A stretch of DNA of 64,000 nt, from positions 122,832 through 186,831 of the forward strand of contig JAFKEQ010000002.1 of the NCBI GenBank assembly GCA_017308575.1, in the 5' to 3' direction. The notes under the pieces are model-generated. The model had not been told where the DNA came from, ran no database searches, and worked only from the letters and a program-made list of their open reading frames with translations. A program made the translations under genes and the position numbers. The DNA is from Afipia sp. (lineage in GTDB: Bacteria; Pseudomonadota; Alphaproteobacteria; Rhizobiales; Xanthobacteraceae). Position 1 is the stretch's first letter. Every line of letters begins with the position of its first letter. Shown piece by piece: positions 49,935 through 57,519 of this stretch.

Positions 49935-50218
49935 GATCTCGGCCTTCTCAACGGTGATGAGCAGGATAATGACGGCCGGAGGAGAGGTCTCTCTCGATGA
50001 CGTCGGGCGGCCTTGGGTCATTCATTCTATTGCACACTCCAATATAGGCCTTTTTTCGCCAATTGCGACCCGTCATAGGCCTTATGATGAACGGCGACAG
50101 CTGCCGTGGTCGCCTAAATTAGCAGTTGAATTTCAACAGATTAGCTGGTGCCGCGAGCTACGGTCCCGCAGCCACGGCTTGCCGCGGCGGGAAATCCGGC
50201 CGGCCGCTTTTGATTTCG

Positions 50219-50383
50219 TCAGATTTTGCCGAGCAGAAGCAGGATGATGAGGATCACCAGCAGCGTGCCGCCGATGCCCATGCCGCCATGGCCGAGGCCG
50301 TAACCGTAGCCGCCGAAACGGCCACTGAAGCCGCCGAGCAGGAAAATGATCAAGATGATGACGAGTATTAGTCCGATGGACAT
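50219..50383 (-). CDS. DUF3309-like small membrane protein
   Basis: 54 residues, ATG at 50383 with GGGAGAAG upstream and TGA at 50219-50221. Two hydrophobic helices (GLILVIILIIFLLGGF and GGTLLVILIILLLLG) flank a glycine-rich middle (RFGGYGYGLGHGGMGIG). This is the layout of DUF3309, a widespread small inner-membrane family of unknown role. Confidence 0.75.
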   Translation of the reverse strand: MSIGLILVIILIIFLLGGFSGRFGGYGYGLGHGGMGIGGTLLVILIILLLLGKI

Positions 50384-50468
50384 CGCGCTTCTCCCTCAGC
50401 CCCGCGGCGGTTATTCCGCTACGATTAGGACAAACCGCAATCGTCCGAGTGGTTCCACCGCAGGCTCA

Positions 50469-50861
50469 TCAGCGGATGGCTTCGATCATGATTTCGTCGG
50501 TGACGGGACGGATGGTCAGTCCGGTCAGGTATGGCTCGATGCGCGTTGCCGGGTCGGCGACGAGTGCGATCTTGCGGATCGGCGCTTCCTCCAGAACCCC
50601 GCTGACTCCGGCCTTGGTTTCGTATTGCCAGGCCTGTAGCTCGCCGGTGTCGTTGAGCGATTTCGTGACGGCATCGGCGGTCTTGCCGCGCATCGCCGCC
50701 AGTTCCGCCTTGGTCAGCCCGATCACGATTTCCTTTTGCGGCGTGACCACCTTGAACAGCGTCACGCGGTTGACGGCGAAGGCGGGATGGGAAGCGACGG
50801 CATCGGCGAGAAGGCCGACGAGGCCGATCGCCAGAACGACCTGGCGTGAGCGTGCGGACAT
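50469..50861 (-). CDS. Secreted hypothetical protein
   Basis: 130 residues with a signal peptide (QVVLAIGLVGLLADAVASHP then AFA). The mature part (TLFKVVTPQKEIVIGLTKAE, then ELQAWQYETKAGVSG) is a mixed alpha/beta segment ending in PVTDEIMIEAIR. No family recognised. It lies upstream of the DUF3309-like gene on the same strand and could share its transcript. Confidence 0.65.
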   Translation of the reverse strand: MSARSRQVVLAIGLVGLLADAVASHPAFAVNRVTLFKVVTPQKEIVIGLTKAELAAMRGKTADAVTKSLNDTGELQAWQYETKAGVSGVLEEAPIRKIALVADPATRIEPYLTGLTIRPVTDEIMIEAIR

Positions 50862-51003
50862 GGCAGTGAACCGGGAACTTTGAAAGGCAGTTGTGGTCGG
50901 GTGCGTTTTCAGTTCGTTTGTGTGCGAACGAAAGCGTAGATAGCTACCGCGCGGTATGGATCAAGCCGCGCGGTATGCATGTCACCCCTGCGAAGAGCGA
51001 ATT

Positions 51004-51423
51004 CTATTTCGTCTGGTGCTTCAGCGCGGCCGAATTGATGCAGTAGCGCAGCCCGGTGGGGCCGGGGCCGTCCGGGAAGACGTGGCCGAGATGGCCGTTG
51101 CAGGCCGAGCACAGCACCTCGGTGCGCACCATGCCGTGGGAAACGTCGCGTTCCTCGGCCACTGCACTCTCATTGGCGGGTGCGGAGAAGGCCGGCCAGC
51201 CGCAGCCGGAATCGAACTTGGCGTCGGATTCGAACAGCGGCGTGCCGCAGCCGGCGCACACATAGGTGCCCGGATCGAAGCTGTGGTCGTACTCGCCGGT
51301 GAACGGACGCTCGGTCGCCTTCTCGCGCAGCACGGCGTACTGCATCGGCGTCAGTTCCTTGCGCCACTCGCTCTCGGACTTCTGGACGGTGCCGGAGCCG
51401 GGCCTGGTCTTGATCGTGGTCAT
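51004..51423 (-). CDS. msrB: Peptide-methionine (R)-S-oxide reductase
   Basis: 139 residues. Two zinc CxxC pairs (C56/C59 in VCAGCGTPL and C105/C108 in LCSACNGH) and the catalytic Cys128 in RYCINSAAL are present, with the conserved GCGWPAF and GHVFPDGP. It repairs the R-epimer of methionine sulfoxide. There is no signal peptide, so it is cytoplasmic. It begins 25 bp after msrA on the same strand. Confidence 0.97.
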   Translation of the reverse strand: MTTIKTRPGSGTVQKSESEWRKELTPMQYAVLREKATERPFTGEYDHSFDPGTYVCAGCGTPLFESDAKFDSGCGWPAFSAPANESAVAEERDVSHGMVRTEVLCSACNGHLGHVFPDGPGPTGLRYCINSAALKHQTK

Positions 51424-51448
51424 TGCTGCTCCTTGTTGTGGTTCGCAC

Positions 51449-52165
51449 TCAGTTCGTGGCCGCCTTGGCGTCGCGCACCAGAACCGGCTTGTCGCGATAA
51501 TTGCCGGTGAAGATCTTCTTCAGGTTCTCGATCTTCGGAATGTCATTGAACGCTATATAGGGCTGATTGGGGTGCAGCGTCAGATAGTCCTGATGATAAT
51601 CCTCCGCCGGATAGAAGCCCTGCAGCGGCTCGAGCGTGGTGGCGATCTTCTTGCGATAGACCTTCGCATCGTTGAGCTGCGCGATATAGGCCTCCACCAC
51701 CTTCTTCTCCTGCGGATCGGAGGTGAACACCGTGGAGCGGTACTGCGTGCCGACATCCGGGCCCTGGCGGTTGAGCTGGGTCGGATCGTGCGCCACCGAG
51801 AAATAGATCTGCAGCAGCTTGCCCAATGAGACCTGCTTCGGATCGTAGGTGATCTGCACCGCCTCGGCGTGGCCGGTGGTGCCGCTACCGACGATTTCGT
51901 AACTCGCGGTCGAGGCCTTGCCGCCCGCATAGCCGGAGACGGCCTTGGTCACGCCCCTGGTGTGCTGATAGACGCCCTGCACGCCCCAGAAGCAGCCGCC
52001 CGCGAGCACGAAGGTCTTCAACCCGTCGGCGGGCGCGACATCGGCGCTTGGGGGCGGAATCACTACCGCGTCTTCGGCGGCCATCGATGGGGCGACGTAC
52101 CACACCAGCGCCAGCACGGCGGCCGAGGCGAGGGCGATGATCTGGCGGGATGGTTTGCGGGTCAT
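51449..52165 (-). CDS. msrA: Peptide-methionine (S)-S-oxide reductase, exported form
   Basis: 238 residues from the ATG at 52165, with GGAGAAG upstream. A basic start and hydrophobic stretch ([20 protein letters not shown]) ending near MAAEDA looks like a signal peptide or membrane anchor. The MsrA domain follows with the catalytic Cys58 in [10 protein letters not shown] and [30 protein letters not shown]. It repairs S-methionine sulfoxide, here probably in the periplasm, while its operon partner MsrB appears cytoplasmic. Confidence 0.95.
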   Translation of the reverse strand: MTRKPSRQIIALASAAVLALVWYVAPSMAAEDAVVIPPPSADVAPADGLKTFVLAGGCFWGVQGVYQHTRGVTKAVSGYAGGKASTASYEIVGSGTTGHAEAVQITYDPKQVSLGKLLQIYFSVAHDPTQLNRQGPDVGTQYRSTVFTSDPQEKKVVEAYIAQLNDAKVYRKKIATTLEPLQGFYPAEDYHQDYLTLHPNQPYIAFNDIPKIENLKKIFTGNYRDKPVLVRDAKAATN

Positions 52166-52374
52166 GGTGATCTTCTCCGAAGACGGTCCGGCGTGCCTGC
52201 GCCCGCCGTTGCCTGAGATACGCGGAATAGACACCGCCGTTACGGCAAAATTCCACACAAAAACGTGATGCTTTGCAATGCCGCCGCGCGGCCGCCCCGA
52301 TGACGAAGGAACGCGCGTTCCGCCCATGCGTTGGCCCGCATCATCACGGATGGTTTTGATCGAGGATGCTGCCG

Positions 52375-53451
52375 ATGGCCGATGTCGACGTTCGCAAGGG
52401 GATGCCGTCGGCGAGGCTGTCGAAAGAGGACTTCACAAGGCGCTACCGCGCCCGCTTCGCCGATCCCGCGTTCGATTCCCTGCAGCGGGAAATCTCCGCC
52501 ATCATCGATGCGGCATGGGACGGCTACGACCATTCGCGCAAATCGCCGCGCACGCGCAAGGCCGGACCCGACTTCGCCGATCCCGATTACGATCTCGCCA
52601 TCGACTGGATCGACACGCGCGAGGCGATCCGCGCCGCGCAGGCGCGTCACGACGATCCGAATGAGTTGCCGCGCATCCTGCTCATCAACGGCTCCTCGCG
52701 CAGCGAGAACACCTGCCCCGGCGAGATGTCCAAGACCTGGCGGCTGGTGAAGCTGGCGCAGCCGATTTTCGAGTCGCAGGGGCTTGCAGTCGACATCCTC
52801 GACCTGTCGCGGCTGGCTTCCGAATTCGGCCGCAACATCCATCCGTGCAAGTCGTGCGTCTCCACCGCGATGCCGCTGTGTCATTGGCCGTGCAGTTGCT
52901 ATCCGAACTATTCGCTCGGCCAGACGGACGACTGGATGAACGAGATCTATCCGCTCTGGGTCGCGGCGCACGGCATCATGATCGTCACGCCGGTGAACTG
53001 GTATCACGCGCCGACCGGCCTCAAGGCGATGATCGATCGTCTGGTCTGCGCCGACGGCGGCAATCCCGATCCGACCACCACCCACGGCAAAAAAGCAGAC
53101 GAAGCCAAGGCGCTCGAACTGAAGGGCTGGGATTATCCCAAGCATCTCGACGGCCGCCATTTCGCGGTGGTCGTGCACGGCGACACCGTCGGCGCCGAAA
53201 CGCTGCGCCGCTCGCTGGCGGACTGGCTCACCGACATGTCGCTGGTTTCCGCAAGCCGCACCGCCGAGCACGATGGCTATATCGGCTATCAGGAGCCTTA
53301 TGCGACCTCGCATCAGGCGCTCGATCAGGACGGGAATTTTCAGGAAGAGACGCGCAACGCCGCGCGCGCCCTCGCCAATGCCGTGACGCTCGCCCGCGCC
53401 GGCAAATACCAGCGGCCGGATGAGGACCTGAACGACCCCAATCCGAAATGA
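52375..53451 (+). CDS. Flavodoxin-fold NAD(P)H-dependent oxidoreductase with cysteine cluster
   Basis: 358 residues from the ATG at 52375; a start three codons earlier is equally possible. An N-terminal segment of about 100 residues precedes the flavodoxin-like domain with the phosphate loop LLINGSSRSENTC and WVAAHGIMIVTPVNWYHAPT, the usual flavin-contact loop. Between them, CKSCVSTAMPLCHWPCSCYP brings five cysteines within 18 residues, reminiscent of iron-sulfur flavoproteins. An electron-transfer or quinone-reductase role is likely; whether an Fe-S cluster forms is a guess. Confidence 0.85.
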   Translation: MADVDVRKGMPSARLSKEDFTRRYRARFADPAFDSLQREISAIIDAAWDGYDHSRKSPRTRKAGPDFADPDYDLAIDWIDTREAIRAAQARHDDPNELPRILLINGSSRSENTCPGEMSKTWRLVKLAQPIFESQGLAVDILDLSRLASEFGRNIHPCKSCVSTAMPLCHWPCSCYPNYSLGQTDDWMNEIYPLWVAAHGIMIVTPVNWYHAPTGLKAMIDRLVCADGGNPDPTTTHGKKADEAKALELKGWDYPKHLDGRHFAVVVHGDTVGAETLRRSLADWLTDMSLVSASRTAEHDGYIGYQEPYATSHQALDQDGNFQEETRNAARALANAVTLARAGKYQRPDEDLNDPNPK

Positions 53452-53639
53452 GACGAAACCCGAGCGGCGGCTTCGCGTTGTCCCGCGCATGCGCCGGGTG
53501 ACAACCGGCCGCAACGGGGATGATGGACGCAGCTTCTTTTGCCGGTTTCTGGCTGCGGCACCAACGCATCGGTACGCGTTTTGTCTAACCTGTTCCCGGC
53601 GTGTGCGCTCGCCTTCAAGACGATGGCAAGGAGACTGCT

Positions 53640-53801
53640 ATGCCGCCGAAAACATCCCGCGATCTGCCCGGCCCCGAGCCGCGCAAGGACACCGAACGCG
53701 AGGATGAGCGCGCGCGCATCGCGGACGCGGCGAACAACGACGGTGAGGATCGCGACCGCGTGCATGGCGACGGCGACAGGATCGGCCTGAAGCGCGATTA
53801 G
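53640..53801 (+). CDS. Small hydrophilic, probably disordered protein
   Basis: 53 residues from the ATG at 53640, with AAGGAG at good spacing. Almost every residue is charged or polar (PPKTSRDLPGPEPRKDTERE), ending GDRIGLKRD. No domain. Such small Arg/Asp-rich proteins are often stress induced in this group. The ribosome binding site is the best support for it. Confidence 0.65.
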   Translation: MPPKTSRDLPGPEPRKDTEREDERARIADAANNDGEDRDRVHGDGDRIGLKRD

Positions 53802-53880
53802 CCGTTTTCCGGATTCGATTGTCAGACAGCCACTTTCATAAAGGCACGCGCCCGCAGCCTCGCGCGATGATCGCGAGTTG

Positions 53881-54241
53881 GTGTCTGCTATGTCCCCTCG
53901 AAACGATGAGGGGAGATGGAGCGCCGCGAGGCGCAATGGATGTTGTTTCGCTTCCTCTGCGAAAAGGAAGCGCGTCGCCTCACGGCGCTCCACACGCGGC
54001 GATTTTGGGCACGGGGAGCGCGCTTCCGGGACAGGACGGGCGTTTCCGCCTCCGATCCGGCGGCTTTCGCCGCCTTCATCCTGCCCGCGTCCAGCCATTG
54101 AAGGCAGAGCCACGTGGTTGGCCCGGGCGCTGACCCCGGCCTCCCGGACGTGTGGACGCGACTCCACCACGCGCAGGCGCCGCACTTCATTCCACTTCAA
54201 GAACGCCTCCGGAAGCGTCCCCTCACGAATGAAGTTATAGG
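53881..54241 (-). repeat. Structured gene-free element, second type
   Basis: It reads leftward from the promoter at 54242-54270. No frame is convincing. TGGAGCGCCGCGAGGCGC (53917-53934) pairs with the segment at 53973-53992, enclosing CGCTTCC-TCTGCGAAAA-GGAAGCG (53949-53972): a nested hairpin. CCCCTC/GAGGGG closes near the left end. The part 53802-53880 holds nothing visible. From memory this text, like that at 42565-43030, recurs in Bradyrhizobium-type genomes. Confidence 0.6.
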
Positions 54242-54270
54242 AATATATACCTAGATTGTTGTATTGTCAA
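54242..54270 (-). promoter_or_regulatory. Near-consensus sigma-70 promoter of the leftward element
   Basis: On the minus strand TTGACA (54265-54270), 17-bp spacer, TATATT (54242-54247), continuing CCTAT. It matches the promoter at 42533-42560 in form and over TATATTCCTAT. It points away from the adjacent unknown gene pair. Confidence 0.75.
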
Positions 54271-54345
54271 TAGTCCCCTTGACTCAATCCGATACGTTCG
54301 ATCCAAAATGCAGGACTTTCATCGCTTATTTTTTTGCAGGATTGC

Positions 54346-55158
54346 ATGACTTCGCCCTCGCCGCGCCGCGACGCATTCCGCGTTTGGATAGACAATCAAT
54401 CAGATCCGAAATGGAAGTTGTTGCCACTGACTCACATTACAAAAGGGGTTATGGCCCTCGATATTATCAATGCAGGCTCGATTCAGCCGACGCATTGTGA
54501 GGTATTCAATGAGCCGCTTGCATATTTTTTCTATGGTCGTCCGGCCTACCGTGTCGGAGGGGATGGAGCCGTCAAAGTTGAAGCGTCATGTCCATACTGC
54601 TTCATTTTTGACTCTGCATTAATTTCCAAGGCGAAGAACATCTTCGCATTTGATACGGGAGCTTTCGAAAAGCGACTTTACAAGCATCATTTATCAGAGG
54701 AGATGAAGACTCATGATTTTTCTCTGGAAGTTGATATCACTAGACCCAACAAAATAATCGCGAAGACCTTTAGGTCGCAAAGCGCTTATTTGGATGGAGA
54801 TCTGACGAAGGTTGTGAGTGTGGAAGATGGTGCGGAGCCATGGGAGTTTCATGCACGCGCGTACCTAAATCTTTTAAAGTCTCAAGGTCGGAATGAGCCT
54901 GACGATCGAATTTGTTCAATTGAAATAGTTCTCAGTGAAGCCGTGCCACTTGCAGGAAGTTTGAAGGCCGTAGTGGTGCCGCATACGTTGTGGTCTGAAG
55001 GTAAGCAGACGCCCTGGTTAAAGGAAATTTCTGACAAAGGAATTGAGATTCTTCCCTACTTGTTTGTTCCAGGGCGTCATCCCGAGCACTATCACGCATT
55101 GCTCGAATTAGCGGTTCGAAAGAAATACGAACAGTGGGGGGTGATTGATGAGGAGTAA
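54346..55158 (+). CDS. Unknown protein, first gene of an AT-rich two-gene module
   Basis: 270 residues from the ATG at 54346, with AGGA upstream. Family not recognised. The N-terminus contains LPLTHITKGVMALDIINAGS (His30) and then CEVFNEPLAYFFYGRPAYRV (residues 51-70), followed by CPYC (82-85). The first segment is loosely like the histidine-led start of DarT/KptA-type ADP-ribosyltransferase folds, which is speculation. The C-terminal half is mixed alpha/beta and soluble. It overlaps the next gene by 11 bp and both differ in base use from the GC-rich chromosome. Confidence 0.75.
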   Translation: MTSPSPRRDAFRVWIDNQSDPKWKLLPLTHITKGVMALDIINAGSIQPTHCEVFNEPLAYFFYGRPAYRVGGDGAVKVEASCPYCFIFDSALISKAKNIFAFDTGAFEKRLYKHHLSEEMKTHDFSLEVDITRPNKIIAKTFRSQSAYLDGDLTKVVSVEDGAEPWEFHARAYLNLLKSQGRNEPDDRICSIEIVLSEAVPLAGSLKAVVVPHTLWSEGKQTPWLKEISDKGIEILPYLFVPGRHPEHYHALLELAVRKKYEQWGVIDEE

Positions 55159-56323
55159 GGAAGAGCAGGTCTGTGTCGTTGCATTTCTCAAATTCGAATC
55201 TTTTTCGGATGCGGGATTTGCTTTGCCCGTCTTCGCGCGTCCGAGCGATCCGAAGCGTTTTTTCCTGCAGAGGCTGGACGAACTTGGCAAGCAAATTGCC
55301 GCGTTTGAGGCGTTTGACGAAACTGAAGGGCTTGAAAGTCTACCCTCGGAAGGGCCGGCCGCTCGAATCGGAACTGATCCAATTTATGTGTTTTATGAAG
55401 GACGTAAATACTACGCAGGACCACTAAACTCCTTGGAGGGATACCTGCGAGACTTCTCTGCAAGACATGTAAGGAAAAGTGCAGTCAATCTCCAAATATC
55501 TGAATTAATTGGAACGATCGACGAGAAGCGAAAAGCGCGAATTCAAATGGAGCGATTTATTTCGCAGCAATCAGGTAGGGACGCTGCGCAGGAATTCTAT
55601 CGGCGATCAACGCTTCATGCTTCGCTCTGGTCCCATTTGTTAGCCGGTGCGCCAAACAAACAATCTGCTGCCCACATCTCGGCTTCACAGCACCTATTTA
55701 AGGCTACGCTATCAGCCGAGGGGAAAATAAGCTTAGATCTGTCCGCACTAAATTCAGCGCACTACGCTTTGACTAACATAGAAGAAATTATTCGCTGTCT
55801 AGAAATGGAATTTCAGCCGATTGGAGCTACTAAAGACGAAGCGAATCCAGCGATCGATGTGCAAAGCGAAAATATCGACATTCACGTAGCGCAGGTTCTT
55901 AAGGAGTTAGAACTCGCTGGTCGTCAAGAAGAGCGAATTGCCATAATTTTTGACGAACTGCTCAGCAATCCTCTGGTTGGTTTTGCGGTCTTGCAGACCT
56001 ATAAAAAGGATCGAGGGCAATTTGCGACAAAAATTCTAGAGGAATTGTTGCGTAGCTCAACGCGCGTAAGCCTACGGGACGGGAGTCACGGTTCATGGAT
56101 TATTGTGCAAAAGGCTATACAGAAAGCGATGAGTGAGGCTTATCCGCAAGGGCGCGGGCCACTACTCTATTTTCTAGCAAAGCACCTCGGTAGGCACCGA
56201 CCTATTAGGGAAATGATTCTGAACAAGTTGCGTTCTTCCCGATCTATTTTTATTCAACAGTATTATGATGACATTATTGGATTTCTAATGGAGAATGACA
56301 AGTCGGCCGCTGGGCGGCCTTGA
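55148..56323 (+). CDS. Unknown protein, second gene of the AT-rich module
   Basis: 391 residues from the ATG at 55148. No family recognised. The first 110 residues look like an alpha/beta domain (VVAFLKFESFSDAGFALPVF, PIYVFYEGRKYYAGPLNSLE), and the rest is mainly helical (SELIGTIDEKRKARIQMERF, HVAQVLKELELAGRQEERIA, WIIVQKAIQKAMSEAYPQ), with no signal or membrane segment. Overlapping start and stop codons indicate coupled translation with the preceding gene, so the two products probably act together. The stop codon is inside a 22-bp palindrome. Isolated AT-rich pairs of this type are often anti-phage or conflict systems; there is no direct evidence here. Confidence 0.75.
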   Translation: MRSKEEQVCVVAFLKFESFSDAGFALPVFARPSDPKRFFLQRLDELGKQIAAFEAFDETEGLESLPSEGPAARIGTDPIYVFYEGRKYYAGPLNSLEGYLRDFSARHVRKSAVNLQISELIGTIDEKRKARIQMERFISQQSGRDAAQEFYRRSTLHASLWSHLLAGAPNKQSAAHISASQHLFKATLSAEGKISLDLSALNSAHYALTNIEEIIRCLEMEFQPIGATKDEANPAIDVQSENIDIHVAQVLKELELAGRQEERIAIIFDELLSNPLVGFAVLQTYKKDRGQFATKILEELLRSSTRVSLRDGSHGSWIIVQKAIQKAMSEAYPQGRGPLLYFLAKHLGRHRPIREMILNKLRSSRSIFIQQYYDDIIGFLMENDKSAAGRP

Positions 56324-56339
56324 AAAGTACTTTTCAAGG
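56318..56339. repeat. Perfect 22-bp palindrome at the end of the module
   Basis: The sequence CCTTGAAAAGT followed by its exact complement; as a hairpin it has a 9-bp stem and a GTAC loop. It includes the stop codon of the second gene and lies 27 bp from the convergent galU end. It may be a bidirectional terminator or a recombination boundary. Confidence 0.8.
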
Positions 56340-56365
56340 TCGGGAAATTGGGGTCGTGGGAGCGT

Positions 56366-57238
56366 TCACACGTACTTCTTCATCTCGCTCAGCAGCTCCG
56401 CGCGCAGGTCTTCGCGGTCCATCGCGTAGGCGATGTTGGCGGCGAGGAAGCCTGACTTCGAGCCGCAGTCGTAGCTCTTGCCCTTGAACTTGAAGCCGTA
56501 GAAGGCCTGCTGCTTGGCGAGGCCGAGCATCGCGTCGGTGAGCTGGATTTCGCCGCCCGCGCCGCGCTCCTGCGTCTCCAGCACCTTGAAAATTTCCGGC
56601 TGCAGGATGTAGCGCCCGGTGATCGAGAGGTTCGACGGCGCGACTTCCTTCTTCGGCTTTTCGACCATGCCGTCGAGTTCGAACATGTCGCCCTTCGGCT
56701 TGCCGACGCCGACCACGCCATACATGTGGACCTGGTCCATCGGCACTTCTTCCACCGCGATGATATTGGCCTTGTCCGCGCCCGCGGCATTCGCCGCGTC
56801 GATCATCTGTTTCAGGCCGCTCGGCTTGTTCTTCACCAGCACGTCCGGCAACAAAACTGCAAAAGGCTCGTTGCCGATGATGTCGCGCGCGCACCACACC
56901 GCATGGCCGAGGCCGAGCGGCGCCTGCTGGCGGGTGAACGAGGTCGCGCCCGCCGCCGGCTGGTCGCGCTCGAGGATGTCCATTTCCTTGAGCTTGTTGC
57001 GCTCTTTCAGCGTGTCTTCCAGCTCATAGGGCCGGTCGAAGTGATCCTCGATCACGCCCTTGTTGCGCCCGGTGACGAACACGAGATGTTCGATGCCGGC
57101 TTCCAGCGCCTCGTCCACCACATGCTGGATCAGCGGGCGGTCGACGACGGTGAGCATCTCTTTCGGCATGGCCTTGGTGGCCGGCAGGAAGCGGGTGCCG
57201 AGACCGGCGACGGGAAACACAGCTTTGCGGATTTTCAT
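56366..57238 (-). CDS. galU: UTP-glucose-1-phosphate uridylyltransferase
   Basis: 290 residues from the ATG at 57238 (MKIRKAVFPVAGLGTRFLPA); longer frames add unconserved residues. The nucleotide loop AGLGTRFLPATKAMPKEM, the sugar-site LGLGHAVWCA, LLPDVLV and VEKPKKEVAPSNL are all standard. It makes UDP-glucose for surface polysaccharides and lipids. It is apparently monocistronic. Confidence 0.96.
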   Translation of the reverse strand: MKIRKAVFPVAGLGTRFLPATKAMPKEMLTVVDRPLIQHVVDEALEAGIEHLVFVTGRNKGVIEDHFDRPYELEDTLKERNKLKEMDILERDQPAAGATSFTRQQAPLGLGHAVWCARDIIGNEPFAVLLPDVLVKNKPSGLKQMIDAANAAGADKANIIAVEEVPMDQVHMYGVVGVGKPKGDMFELDGMVEKPKKEVAPSNLSITGRYILQPEIFKVLETQERGAGGEIQLTDAMLGLAKQQAFYGFKFKGKSYDCGSKSGFLAANIAYAMDREDLRAELLSEMKKYV

Positions 57239-57519
57239 GAGGCTCTTTGAAATGGCGTGAAGGATCTGTGACGGGGTGTTAGCAGATTTCGGGGTCTGAC
57301 AGAACAGGCGGGAAGGGCCCTTGTTCCGTAAAGGTGAACGTATGAATGGTGCGTGAGCCATTCGCGGATTTTGTGTGGCGTGCGTTTCATTCCTTTCCGT
57401 CGCGGGCGGTAAAAGATAACCCGCGACAATTTTGCGCCTGAAAGCGCCATTCTGTTAGTCTTTTGGAAACCGTGAGCGGGCCTTCTAGGTTGTTGGTCAC
57501 GGGTTTTCAGGGTGAGGCG

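Noticed and set aside
53340..54200. 286-codon minus-strand frame across the structured element and the end of the flavodoxin gene
   Set aside because: It runs through the hairpins, the small hydrophilic gene and the antisense of a real gene. The start of it resembles the recurring false proteins produced from this repeat type.
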